Shown piece by piece: positions 46,389-55,091 of a DNA stretch of 64,000 bases; positions within the stretch are counted from its first letter, which is position 1; every line of letters starts with the position of its first letter. The position numbers and the translations under genes are program-made. The notes below the pieces were generated by a model, which saw only the letters and a list, made by a program, of their open reading frames with translations, had not been told where the DNA came from and ran no database searches. Origin of the DNA: Kineosporia rhizophila (GTDB lineage: Bacteria; Actinomycetota; Actinomycetes; Actinomycetales; Kineosporiaceae); assembly GCF_021277265.1 (NCBI RefSeq), contig NZ_JAJSOH010000002.1, forward strand, positions 434,001 to 498,000, read 5' to 3'.

Positions 46389-46769
46389 ATGGCCCGGGTA
46401 CTGGTGGTGGACGACGATCCGGACACCGTCCGGATCGTCACGTTCAGGCTGCAGTCGAACGGGCACCGCGTGATCGGCACCACCTCGGCCCAGACGGCGC
46501 TGCAGGCGGTGTCGGAGCGGGGCCGGCCGGACGTCGCCATCCTGGACGTCACGATGCCCGAGATGAGCGGGATGGAACTGCTCGTGCACCTGCGGGCGAT
46601 GGAGGGCAGTGACAACCTGCCCGCCATCTTCCTGTCCGCCCGGGTCTACGAGAACGACATCGAGGCCGGTCGCGCGCTGGGCGCGACCTATCTGACCAAG
46701 CCGTTCATCGCCTCGGCGCTGCTGCGCGCGATCGACGAGGCGATCGTCCCCACGTTCGACTCCTGGTGA
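46389..46769 (+). CDS. single-domain response regulator (REC only)
   Basis: A 126-residue CheY-like receiver with acidic pocket DDD (8-10), phosphoacceptor D53 in ILDVTMPEMSG, and K in YLTKPF. No output domain is present, so it acts by protein contact or as a phosphate shuttle. ATG 46389 has GGGGAC 8 nt upstream. It is divergent from the hybrid kinase with 57 bp between starts. Confidence 0.9.
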   Translation: MARVLVVDDDPDTVRIVTFRLQSNGHRVIGTTSAQTALQAVSERGRPDVAILDVTMPEMSGMELLVHLRAMEGSDNLPAIFLSARVYENDIEAGRALGATYLTKPFIASALLRAIDEAIVPTFDSW

Positions 46770-46779
46770 GCCGCCCGGC

Positions 46780-49700
46780 TCAGTCCCGGTCGCCGGCCCG
46801 GGCCTCGCCGCGGGAGGGCTTGTCCCGGTCCTGGTCGTCGCGCGAGCCCGGTTCGGGACCGCAGATCACTTCGTCCTCGGCGTTGTAGACGGCCTTGAAG
46901 GTCTCCGTCTTCTCCACCTTGTCCGAACCCGGACGGCGGAACGTACGGGTGATCGATACGTCGAACCCGCCGTTGGCGCCCTGGGCCACACAGCCCGGTG
47001 AGTCGTCGTAGTGCGTCTCGGGGCTGCGCAGGTTGCTGCGCTCGCTCTTGCCCGCGGTGATGTCCCAGTACTTGGTGCCGTAGAAGCTGACCGTGACCTG
47101 TGAGCCGACCGAGGCCTTGATCAGCACCGCCGTCTTGGTGTCGTTCTTCCACTTCAGGTCCACGGTGGGCCAGTTGACGGTGGCCTCGCGGCCCTCCGGG
47201 TAGCGGGAGATGTAGAACGAGTGCGGCTTGTGGTAGACGTCCTCGAGTCCGGCGAAGAACACGTTGTTGAAGATGGTGGTGGCCATCTGCGAAACGCCAC
47301 CGCCGTAGTCCTTCACCAGCCGGCCGCCGCTGATCGCGGGGGCCGGGTTGTAGCCCTTCTCCGGCGTCCGCTCGCCGAGAACCTCGTTGAGGCTGAAGGT
47401 CTCGCCCGGCAGCACCAGGGTGCCGTCCACCGCACGCCCGGCGATCTGCAGGTTCTCGGTGCGCCCGGCGTCGGCGGTGAGGTTGGTCGAGAAGGTCGAG
47501 ATCCTCTCCTTCACGCCGAGCTTCTCCGCCTTCTCGGTGGTCAGTTCCGGCTTCTGGGCGGAAGTGGGCACCTCGGCCACCCGCTGACCGGCGTCCGCGG
47601 CCACCAGCGGCTCGCGCACCTGATCGGCCAGGGCCGCGGCCTGCACGGTCACGCCGTCCTTGCCCGGAATCACCCGGGGCTTGCCGTTCTCCACCACGAT
47701 CCGGGCGTCGACCGGCTCCTTGGCGATGTCCTTGCCGCCCTCGTCCAGCACCAGCTTCTTCAGCTTCTTGCCGTCGACGGTCAGGTCGAGCTCGCCGTCC
47801 TTGGCCTTGAAACCCAGTAAGGGAGCGATCTGTTCGGGGGTCAGCTCGACCTCGGCCGATCCGACCCGCACGGTGAGCGGGCCGGAGACCGCGGGCTCGG
47901 CCTGCTCGGCCAGCACCTTCTCGGCGTCGGCGGTGGTGATCGCCGGGGCCTTGGGCTGCACCGGCACGTCCACCTCGCCGGTGAGCCAGCCCGCCCGCAC
48001 CACATCGGCGGCGCTGTCGCTGATCTCGTAGCCGTCGGTGGAGGGCGTAACCTTCGGCTCGGTGCCCTCGAAGGACACCTTCGCGTTCTTCGGCTCCTCA
48101 CCGGAGTCCTTGCGGAAGGCGTCCAGGCCCTTCTCGATGGCCTCGTCGCTCAGCCCCGGATCAGCCTCCTCGGCGCCCCCGCCGGCCATCTTCTTCCAGA
48201 GCGAGACCGGGTTGACGGTGAAGCCGGTGAGCCGGTCGGCCACCGCTCCGGCGTCCAGGGAGAGACCCAGATCGCCCACCGGAGTGGCCTTCTCGTCCTT
48301 GCCCTCGGAAGCCGTGAGCACGACCTTGCCGTCCAGATCGGCGAATGCCCGGTCGAGGGTGTTTACGGCCTCGGTCTTGTTCATCCCGCCGATCTGCACC
48401 CCGGCCACACTGGTGCCGTCGGCGATCCGGCCCGACTCCATCCAGGCGAAACCCAGGTAGGCGGCCAGTGCGCCACCGGCAGCGGCCGCGCTGATCAGCA
48501 GGGTCTTGCGGCCGCCAGGAATGCGGCTGGACGGGCCCGCGGGCGAGCCGTAACCGTTGTCGCTGCCGGATCCGTTCGCGGGGCCGGAGTTCGGGTCCCG
48601 ATCTCCGGGCGGCTGCGAGTTCGCCGCCGACCAGCCAGAATTGAAGACGTCGGTGGGCCTCACGTCGTCGGCCGGGGGTTGGTCGGGTCGCTGGCTGTTG
48701 GCGCCCGGGGCGGGCGCGAAAGCGGGCCGTTCCTGCGGGTGCGAGCTCGGCTGCTGACCCTCGGACTCGCTCTCCGGGTCACGGCCCGGGCCCGCGTTCG
48801 GCCCGGCTTCCAACTCAGGACGGTCTCCCGGACCGAAGTTCGGTGCGCCGCCCGGCCCACGCCCGGCGCCGGGGAAGGGCTCCGACTGCGAGCCACCACG
48901 CCCCTGGCCCTGACTCTGCGCCCCCGCGGGCCCGGAGCCGACCGCCCGCGGGGCAGCGAAACTCGGAGTGGGCATGGGCGCCGGCATCGCCGCCGGCCTC
49001 ATCGCCGGCCGACCCCCCGGCAGCCCGCCAGCACCTTCCGGCCGGGCACCCGGCAGCCCGGCAGCACCCTCCGGCCGGGCACCCGGCAGGCCACCAGCAC
49101 CGTCCGGCCGCCCACCCGACGCACCATCGGACGAGCCACCCGCACGCCCGCCCTGAGCACCCCGACCCCAACCATCCGACGCGCCATCCGCACGCCCACC
49201 AGGCGCACCATTGGACCGCCCACCGGAACCACCACCGGCCACACTCGGCGCCCAGCCACCCTGCCCATTGCCAGAGCGACCACCAGACACACCGTCGGAC
49301 CGCCCATCAGACCCGCCGCCCGGCCGCTCACCCGGCGCGCCCGGGGACCGATCACCCGGCGCGTCTCCCGACCGCCCAACCGGAGCCCCTGGGGACCAAC
49401 CACCAGAGCGACCACCATCGGACCGACCAGACTCGCCACCCGACGCGTTCCCCGGCCGCCCGCCGGCCCAACCACCAGACTCACCACCCGGGGCGCTCTG
49501 AGCCCAACCATCCGAAGAGCCAGCCCCACGCCCACCCGAAGCACCGTTGGACCAGCCATCAGACTGGCCCGCCGCACGCCCACCCGGCGCGTCACCGGAC
49601 CGCCCTCCAGACTGGCCACCCGACGCACTACCCGGCCGCCCGCCGGCCCGGCCACCGGACCAGCCGCCGCCCGCCGCATCGGACCGGCCGCCAGACTCGC

Positions 49701-50238
49701 CGCCCGAAGCGCCCTGAGCCCGACCATCCGAAGGGGCAGCCTCACGGCCACCCGAAGAACCACTGGGCCAGACACCAGACTGAGCAGCCCCACGCCCACT
49801 GGGCGCGTCACCGGACCGCCCGTCAAACTGGCCACCCGACGCACTACCCGGCCAGCCACCGGACCAACCGCCAGCCGCACCATCGGAACGGCCACCTGAC
49901 TCGCCGCCCGGGGCGCTCTGGGCCCGGCCGTCCGAAGAGGCACTGCTGCGTCCGCCCGGCGCACCTTCGGACCAGCCGCCGGAGGTCCTACCGGGACGCC
50001 CGCCTGACGCTCCATCAGTCCGCCCACCAGACGCGCCCGCCTGCGCGCCGCCCGCTGGCTGCCGCCCGGGGGCACCCGCAGCGCGGTTGCCCGAGTTCGC
50101 GGGGTTGTCCTGGCTCACCGAGGGGCCCGAGTCATGCCTGACCGTCGGGGTGTCTTCACCCGACAGATCCTTCGGCTCGTCGCCGCCGCCCTGCACCATC
50201 GGCAGGGGCTGGGTGGCGTCCACAGGGGGCTGCGTCAT
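46780..50238 (-). CDS. VanW-family membrane protein with giant repetitive N-terminus
   Basis: A 1152-residue protein. Residues 1 to about 560 are Gly/Ser/Arg/Asp/Ala/Pro-rich repeats (GGRSDGAPGG-type) in the cytoplasm. A membrane segment lies at about 582-602 (LLISAAAAGGALAAYLGFAW). The outer part has two PG_binding_4/YoaR-type domains and a VanW domain (ISTFSTNLTADAGRTENLQ, PGETFSLNEVLGERTPEKGY, GGGVSQMATTIFNNVFFAGL, HSFYISRYPEGREATV). VanW-type proteins are cell-wall associated; their exact function is unknown. The ATG 50238 start is supported by frame length only. Confidence 0.85.
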   Translation of the reverse strand: MTQPPVDATQPLPMVQGGGDEPKDLSGEDTPTVRHDSGPSVSQDNPANSGNRAAGAPGRQPAGGAQAGASGGRTDGASGGRPGRTSGGWSEGAPGGRSSASSDGRAQSAPGGESGGRSDGAAGGWSGGWPGSASGGQFDGRSGDAPSGRGAAQSGVWPSGSSGGREAAPSDGRAQGASGGESGGRSDAAGGGWSGGRAGGRPGSASGGQSGGRSGDAPGGRAAGQSDGWSNGASGGRGAGSSDGWAQSAPGGESGGWAGGRPGNASGGESGRSDGGRSGGWSPGAPVGRSGDAPGDRSPGAPGERPGGGSDGRSDGVSGGRSGNGQGGWAPSVAGGGSGGRSNGAPGGRADGASDGWGRGAQGGRAGGSSDGASGGRPDGAGGLPGARPEGAAGLPGARPEGAGGLPGGRPAMRPAAMPAPMPTPSFAAPRAVGSGPAGAQSQGQGRGGSQSEPFPGAGRGPGGAPNFGPGDRPELEAGPNAGPGRDPESESEGQQPSSHPQERPAFAPAPGANSQRPDQPPADDVRPTDVFNSGWSAANSQPPGDRDPNSGPANGSGSDNGYGSPAGPSSRIPGGRKTLLISAAAAGGALAAYLGFAWMESGRIADGTSVAGVQIGGMNKTEAVNTLDRAFADLDGKVVLTASEGKDEKATPVGDLGLSLDAGAVADRLTGFTVNPVSLWKKMAGGGAEEADPGLSDEAIEKGLDAFRKDSGEEPKNAKVSFEGTEPKVTPSTDGYEISDSAADVVRAGWLTGEVDVPVQPKAPAITTADAEKVLAEQAEPAVSGPLTVRVGSAEVELTPEQIAPLLGFKAKDGELDLTVDGKKLKKLVLDEGGKDIAKEPVDARIVVENGKPRVIPGKDGVTVQAAALADQVREPLVAADAGQRVAEVPTSAQKPELTTEKAEKLGVKERISTFSTNLTADAGRTENLQIAGRAVDGTLVLPGETFSLNEVLGERTPEKGYNPAPAISGGRLVKDYGGGVSQMATTIFNNVFFAGLEDVYHKPHSFYISRYPEGREATVNWPTVDLKWKNDTKTAVLIKASVGSQVTVSFYGTKYWDITAGKSERSNLRSPETHYDDSPGCVAQGANGGFDVSITRTFRRPGSDKVEKTETFKAVYNAEDEVICGPEPGSRDDQDRDKPSRGEARAGDRD
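48990..50070 (-). repeat. low-complexity repeats in the VanW protein N-terminus
   Basis: About 1.1 kb of irregular 12- to 15-bp units (CCACCAGACGCGCC-like on the plus strand) encode GGRSDGA/GGRPG peptides. Confidence 0.8.
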
Positions 50239-50418
50239 CGCCGACCCCGATCGCCGGCGGGCTGATTGCCCGATTCGTCCGCGGGGATGGGGGGCCGCGC
50301 CGCCAGCGGGGTTTCTGCCACCGGGTCATGGTACGACGGAGCGTCACCGAAACGGCTGTGTCGCATTGTGATCCGTGATCGAACCGGTAACGAATCAGCC
50401 CTGCCCCCGGCGACATGT

Positions 50419-50904
50419 CTAGATCCGGGCGTATGCGCCCCGGTGGTAGAGCAGCGCCCCGGCCCGGTCGCCCGGCACCGAGGCGGCCACCACCTCGCCC
50501 AGCACGATGTTGTGGTCGCCGCCGGGGTAGACGTCCGTCGTCCGGCACTCCAGGGTGGCCACGGCCTCGTCGAGCAGGGCAACACCGGTCTCAGGGCCCC
50601 GATGGTGCGGGATCCGGTCCAGCTGCCCGATCAGCGGCCGACCGCGATTGGCCAGCCAGTCCGCCACCGGCCGCTGCCCGGAGTCCAGCACGCTGACGCC
50701 CCAGACCCCGGCCTCGACGACCGCGTCGTGGAAGCGGGCCTCCCGCTCCACACAGACCAGCACCAGCAGGGGATCCAACGACACCGAGGTGAACGCGTTG
50801 ACCGTCATCGCATGGTCCAGGCGCCCTTCCAGGCTGGTCACCACGCAGACCCCGGTGGCGAACCGCCCCACCGCGCGCCGGAACGTTCCCTGATCCACAG
50901 CCAT
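50419..50904 (-). CDS. flavin reductase-like FMN-binding protein
   Basis: A 161-residue split-barrel flavin reductase domain: FRRAVGRFATGVCVVTS, HAMTVNAFTSVSLDPLLVLVCV and GGDHNIVLGEV are typical of NAD(P)H:FMN reductases that feed two-component monooxygenases. No monooxygenase gene is adjacent. ATG 50904 is preferred over GTG 50913 because TAGGGT ends 7 nt upstream. Confidence 0.87.
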   Translation of the reverse strand: MAVDQGTFRRAVGRFATGVCVVTSLEGRLDHAMTVNAFTSVSLDPLLVLVCVEREARFHDAVVEAGVWGVSVLDSGQRPVADWLANRGRPLIGQLDRIPHHRGPETGVALLDEAVATLECRTTDVYPGGDHNIVLGEVVAASVPGDRAGALLYHRGAYARI

Positions 50905-50911
50905 GCTCTCC

Positions 50912-50917
50912 ACCCTA
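50912..50917 (-). promoter_or_regulatory. -10 element TAGGGT of the flavin reductase gene
   Basis: Ends 7 nt before ATG 50904; leaderless pattern. Confidence 0.45.
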
Positions 50918-50936
50918 AGCGGCCCCTCCGCACGAC

Positions 50937-52895
50937 CTACAGGCGCCGGTCCACCTGCCGATCGCGCAGGTCGACGGTGTACGCGGCGCGGGCCCGGGAC
51001 AGCACCCGCTCGATCTCGCCGCCGATCAGCTCGTGCTTCTCCAGCAATGCGTCACGCAGCGCCTCGACCAGGTGCCGGTTCTGCTCCAGCAGCTCCCGGG
51101 TGGCCTGCTTGCGGGCGGTCAGCAGCTCCTCCAGCATCCGGCGGCCCTCGCCGTCGCCCATCACCCGGCCGACCAGGTCGCCGCCGTCCGCTCCGCCCGA
51201 GGCAGCGAACGAGATCAGGGTGTCGGACATCCCCGAGGCCCCGATCATCTGCGCAGCCACCGTGGTCGCGTAGGTGAGGTCCCCCGCCGGCCCGGTCGAG
51301 ACGTCCCCGAAGAACAGCTCTTCGGCCACCTGACCGCCGAACGCGATCGAGATCAGGGCGCCCAGCTCGGAGCGGGAACGGGTGTACACGTCGTCGCGGT
51401 CGCCGTGGGCCAGCAGCCCCAGCGAGTTCGCCCGCTTGACGATGGTCAGGATCTCCAGCCGCCGGTGCGGGGCGAGCAGCCAGGCGGTGACCGCGTGCCC
51501 GGCCTCGTGCGTGGCGATCAGCTGCAGCTCGTGCTCGGTGTAGCCGACCGGCTGCCCCAGCCCGACCTCGGTGACCAGCCGGGCGTGCTCGACGTCGCTC
51601 CAGGACATCCCGTAGGCGCCCCGCCGCACCGCGTTCACCAGGGCCTCGTCCAGCAGGTTCTCGATCTTGACCGGGCTGTACCCCTGGGTGACCCCGGCCA
51701 GCGCGTCCCGGTGCTCCCCGTCGGCCAGCTCCGCCTCGTGCGCCTTGCGGGTCAGGAAGTGGTCGATCAGCTCCCGGCGGCCGGCCTTGTCCGGCAGCCC
51801 GAACGTCATCCGGCGGTCGAACCGGCCCGGTCGCAGCAGCGCCGGGTCGAGCGCGTCGGCCCGGTTGGTGGCCGCGATGACCATCACGTTCACCGGCTCC
51901 GGACGAGGCCGCGGAAGCTGGCGGCCGACCGGCATCAGCAGGTTGATCCGGTCGACGCCCCAGCCGAGGACCCGCTGCGCGGGAGTCAGCTCGTCGAACG
52001 ACTGCATCTGCACCAGCAGCTCGTTCACCACCGCACCGACGTCGCTGCTGACCATCCGCTCGACCTGGAGGCCCGGCGCCACCGCCGGGTTCGCCATGGC
52101 CAGACCGGTGAGCCCACCACAGTCGCTCATCCCGGACGTGACCATCGGCGAACCGGTGGCCGCGGCCCGGGTCACGCCGCCGCGGGCCAGGGCGATCGCG
52201 TCGATCTCCTCGATGAACGCGATCGCGCCGCCCTCGCGGCGGGCGGCCTTGCGCAGCTCTCTGAAGAACGAGCGGATCTTGCGGCCGGTGGCGCCGTAGT
52301 AGGAGGACTGGAACGCGGTGGCCGAGACGAACAGGAACGGCACCCCCGCCTCGGCCGCCATCGCCTTGGCCATGAGCGTCTTGCCGGTCCCGGGGGCGCC
52401 CTCGAACAGCAGCCCACGCCGGGCCGTGCCGCCCATCCGGCTCCGGAAGGTCATCGCCGAGCGGAACAGCTCCAGCGAGCGGCGCACGTCTTCGGCCACC
52501 GGAGCCAGGCCCTTCACGTCGCTGATCCGCACATCGCTCTGCCCGGGCCGGTAGAGCACGTGCGGCGAACGCCCGGTGAGCGTCATCGTGCCCGCCGACA
52601 CCGCCAGCATCAGCGTGAAGAAGATGATCACGGTGAGCAGGAACGGGTCGACCGCGGGCAACGCCGGCAGGATCGGATTGCCGGTCAGGTAGCGGGCCCA
52701 GCACCAGGCCGCCACCACGACCCCGGCGAGCAGCACCCGGCTGAGCCGCCGCCGCTGACCCTTGGCCCGTTCGCGGTCCACGTCGTCCAGCACCGTGTCC
52801 TGGAAAGCCCGCTCGTCCCGCAGCACCCGGCGTCCCGGCAGCACCGTCTCGCTCGCCAAACCGTCCTCCAAAGTCGTGATCGGACCAGGAGACAC
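50937..52895 (-). CDS. divergent FtsH-like AAA+ zinc metalloprotease
   Basis: A 652-residue protein. Two membrane segments (about 55-75 and 83-103) flank a very short loop instead of the roughly 70-residue FtsH periplasmic domain. The AAA+ core has Walker A GAPGTGKT (166-173), Walker B AFIEEID (FtsH: FIDEID) and AATNRADALDPALLRPGRFDRR. About 100 residues of extra sequence separate Walker B from that motif. The protease part has HEAGH (463-467), ALISIAFGGQVAEELFFG and GDLTYAT. A membrane protein quality-control role is likely. It is not the housekeeping FtsH by these features. GTG 52895 has AAGG 6 nt upstream. Confidence 0.88.
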   Translation of the reverse strand: MSPGPITTLEDGLASETVLPGRRVLRDERAFQDTVLDDVDRERAKGQRRRLSRVLLAGVVVAAWCWARYLTGNPILPALPAVDPFLLTVIIFFTLMLAVSAGTMTLTGRSPHVLYRPGQSDVRISDVKGLAPVAEDVRRSLELFRSAMTFRSRMGGTARRGLLFEGAPGTGKTLMAKAMAAEAGVPFLFVSATAFQSSYYGATGRKIRSFFRELRKAARREGGAIAFIEEIDAIALARGGVTRAAATGSPMVTSGMSDCGGLTGLAMANPAVAPGLQVERMVSSDVGAVVNELLVQMQSFDELTPAQRVLGWGVDRINLLMPVGRQLPRPRPEPVNVMVIAATNRADALDPALLRPGRFDRRMTFGLPDKAGRRELIDHFLTRKAHEAELADGEHRDALAGVTQGYSPVKIENLLDEALVNAVRRGAYGMSWSDVEHARLVTEVGLGQPVGYTEHELQLIATHEAGHAVTAWLLAPHRRLEILTIVKRANSLGLLAHGDRDDVYTRSRSELGALISIAFGGQVAEELFFGDVSTGPAGDLTYATTVAAQMIGASGMSDTLISFAASGGADGGDLVGRVMGDGEGRRMLEELLTARKQATRELLEQNRHLVEALRDALLEKHELIGGEIERVLSRARAAYTVDLRDRQVDRRL

Positions 52896-53006
52896 CGCGA
52901 ACCTTGCCAGATGCTGGCGGAGCGTGATCGTTCACCCACCCGGCGGTCAGCCGACCGCCCGGAGGCACTACGCGCGCGCACTCAAAGTGACCGGGCGCCT
53001 ACCGAC

Positions 53007-53951
53007 TCAGGCGAAGAGGTCGGTCTCCCGACCGAGCTCGTCCCGCGTCCCGCCTGCGGTACCCCGCACCAGGCGGTAGAACTCCAGACCCATCACCGGC
53101 TGGCTCAAGTCGTTGCTGAGCGCGAAGTAGGTGCCGTTCGGGCTGACCTTCACCTGGGTGACGTGGGCGCGCAGGGCCTCGACCTTGGCGGCGGTGAAGG
53201 CGGTGGCGTCGATCGCGGCGGTGACCTGGTCGTCCGGCACGACCATGCTGGGCAGCCGGTCTTCCGGATCAGGCCCGGTGTAGTCCTCGCCCATCCCGTC
53301 GCGCAGGGTGCGCAGCGCCTCGCGGGTCAGGGTCTCGGGCATGACCGTCCAGTAGACCTTCGGCACCACCCAGGGCGCCTCGTCGTCGGGCCCGGCCAGG
53401 GCGGCCAGTTCGATCCCCCGCATCATCACCAGGTGGGCCTGCACGTGGTCGGGGTGGCCGTAACCACCGCCGGGCTCGTAGCCCACCACCACCTGAGGCC
53501 TCAGCTCACGCAGCAGGGCGGCCAGCCGTTCGGCCGGCTCCTCCACGTCGACCAGCGCGAAGGCCCCGGCGGGCGGGTTGGGCGAAGGCACGACCCCGCC
53601 GTCGTGGTCGTAGGCCATGCCCGAGTCGGCGTAGACCACTCCCCCGTCGGCCCGCACCTCTTCCGCCGGCCGCCCCGGGACGGAGGGGTCGCCGAGGAAT
53701 CGGTGGTCGCGTACCCCCAGCGCCGTCATGGCCGAAGCCAGCTCCCCCACCCGGTACTCGCCCAGGCGGTCCGGGTGCGCCAGGTGGGCCAGCTCTGCCG
53801 GGATCACCTCGCCCTGCTCACCTCGGGTGCAGGTGACCAGCGTGACCTCCACGCCCTCGGCGGCGTACTTCGCCATGGTGGCGCCGTTGCCGATCGTCTC
53901 GTCGTCGGGGTGGGCGTGCACGAGGACGAGGCGCCTGAGGTCGTCGGTCAT
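53007..53951 (-). CDS. mshB: GlcNAc-Ins deacetylase of mycothiol biosynthesis
   Basis: A 314-residue zinc amidase that removes acetyl from N-acetylglucosaminyl-inositol during mycothiol synthesis. It has LVLVHAHPDDETIGNG (zinc ligands and catalytic Asp) and GGGYGHPDHVQAHLV (third ligand). The paralogous mycothiol conjugate amidase (Mca) is an alternative, but length and order near typA favour MshB. ATG 53951 has GAGAAT ending 6 nt upstream. Confidence 0.87.
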   Translation of the reverse strand: MTDDLRRLVLVHAHPDDETIGNGATMAKYAAEGVEVTLVTCTRGEQGEVIPAELAHLAHPDRLGEYRVGELASAMTALGVRDHRFLGDPSVPGRPAEEVRADGGVVYADSGMAYDHDGGVVPSPNPPAGAFALVDVEEPAERLAALLRELRPQVVVGYEPGGGYGHPDHVQAHLVMMRGIELAALAGPDDEAPWVVPKVYWTVMPETLTREALRTLRDGMGEDYTGPDPEDRLPSMVVPDDQVTAAIDATAFTAAKVEALRAHVTQVKVSPNGTYFALSNDLSQPVMGLEFYRLVRGTAGGTRDELGRETDLFA

Positions 53952-53970
53952 GCCGCCATTCTCGCCCACA

Positions 53971-54019
53971 AACTGAAGACGTCGGTGGGCACCCGAGGTG
54001 CTCACCGACGTCTTCAGTT
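53971..54019. terminator. terminator after the dpp operon
   Basis: A 22-bp stem (53971-53992 with 53998-54019, one wobble pair) and a 5-nt loop, starting 19 bp past the dppF stop. Its core GAAGACGTCGGTGGGC recurs in the 14248 hairpin and, as a single arm, at 48643-48658. It abuts the likely mshB promoter. Confidence 0.8.
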
Positions 54020-54038
54020 GGTGCAGTTTCGTTCAGAC

Positions 54039-55091
54039 CTAGGCCGCAACTCCCGGCCGGGAGGGCGTGTCGCCCGGGAAGTGGCAGGCCGCGCTCGCCC
54101 CGGAGGAAGTGAGCTCGAGGCCGGGATCGACCTCGGCGCACACCGACTGCGCCTTCCAGCACCGAGTGCGGAACCGGCAGCCCGAGGGCGGGTTGGCCGG
54201 GCTCGGCGGGTCACCCTCCAGCACGATCTGGTTGCCCTTGCCGCGCATGCTCGGGTCGGGGTTCGGCACGGCCGACAGCAACGCCTTGGTGTAGGGGTGC
54301 TGCGGGTCGTTGTAGACCTGCTCCTTCTCGCCCAGCTCGACGATCCGGCCCAGGTACATCACCGCCACCCGGTGCGAGATGTGCCGCACCACCGACAGGT
54401 CGTGGGCGATGAAGATCAGCGAGATGCCCAGCCGCCGCTGCAGGTCCTGCAGCAGGTTGATGACCTGGGCCTGGACCGACACGTCGAGCGCGGAGACCGG
54501 CTCGTCGCAGATCAGCAGCTTCGGGTTCAGGGCCAGGCCCCGGGCGATCCCGATGCGCTGACGCTGACCGCCGGAGAACTGGTGCGCGTAACGGTCGATG
54601 TGCTCGGGCGACAGGCCGACCAGCGACATCAGCTCCCGCACCCGCTCGGTGCGCTTCTCCTTCGGCACTGCGTCCGGGTGGATCTGCAGCGGCTCGGCGA
54701 TGATGTCGCCGACCGTCATCCTCGGGTTCAGCGAGGTGTACGGGTCCTGGAAGATCATCTGGACGTCGCGGCGCATCGCCTTGAGCTTGGAGCCCGAGGC
54801 CCCGACCATCTCCCGGCCGGTCAGCGAGATCGACCCGGAGGTCGGCGTCTCCAGACCGATCAGCAGCTTGGCCAGGGTGGACTTGCCGCAGCCGGACTCA
54901 CCGACCACGCCGATCGTCTCACCGGGGTAGACCTGCAGGTCGACCCCGTCGACCGCCTGGACGGCGCCGACCTGGCGCTTGACCACGATGCCCTGGCGCA
55001 GCGGGAAGTGCTTGACCAGGCCGCGGACGGTCAGGATGGGCTCGGTCCCGGTCACGGTACCGGTGCCCCCGGTGGTTTCAGCGGACACCAT
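54039..55091 (-). CDS. dppF: peptide ABC transporter ATP-binding protein
   Basis: A 350-residue ABC ATPase of the oligopeptide/dipeptide type: Walker A GESGCGKS, signature HQFSGGQRQRIGIARGLAL, Walker B LLICDEPVSALD, and the C-terminal oligopeptide extension with Cys residues (GCRFRTRCWKAQSVC) that may bind a cluster or metal. ATG 55091 has GGAGG about 10 nt upstream and overlaps dppD by 14 bp. Last gene of dppABCDF. Confidence 0.9.
   Translation of the reverse strand: MVSAETTGGTGTVTGTEPILTVRGLVKHFPLRQGIVVKRQVGAVQAVDGVDLQVYPGETIGVVGESGCGKSTLAKLLIGLETPTSGSISLTGREMVGASGSKLKAMRRDVQMIFQDPYTSLNPRMTVGDIIAEPLQIHPDAVPKEKRTERVRELMSLVGLSPEHIDRYAHQFSGGQRQRIGIARGLALNPKLLICDEPVSALDVSVQAQVINLLQDLQRRLGISLIFIAHDLSVVRHISHRVAVMYLGRIVELGEKEQVYNDPQHPYTKALLSAVPNPDPSMRGKGNQIVLEGDPPSPANPPSGCRFRTRCWKAQSVCAEVDPGLELTSSGASAACHFPGDTPSRPGVAA

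Noticed and set aside
48641..48658. Copy of the terminator-like element inside the VanW gene
   Set aside because: Only one arm is present and it is in frame within the coding sequence, so it cannot form the hairpin; mentioned only as part of the repeat family.
46780..52895. A defence or biosynthetic gene cluster in the accessory block
   Set aside because: The kinase, VanW, flavin reductase and AAA+ protease genes have separate promoters and no nuclease, synthase or toxin signature.
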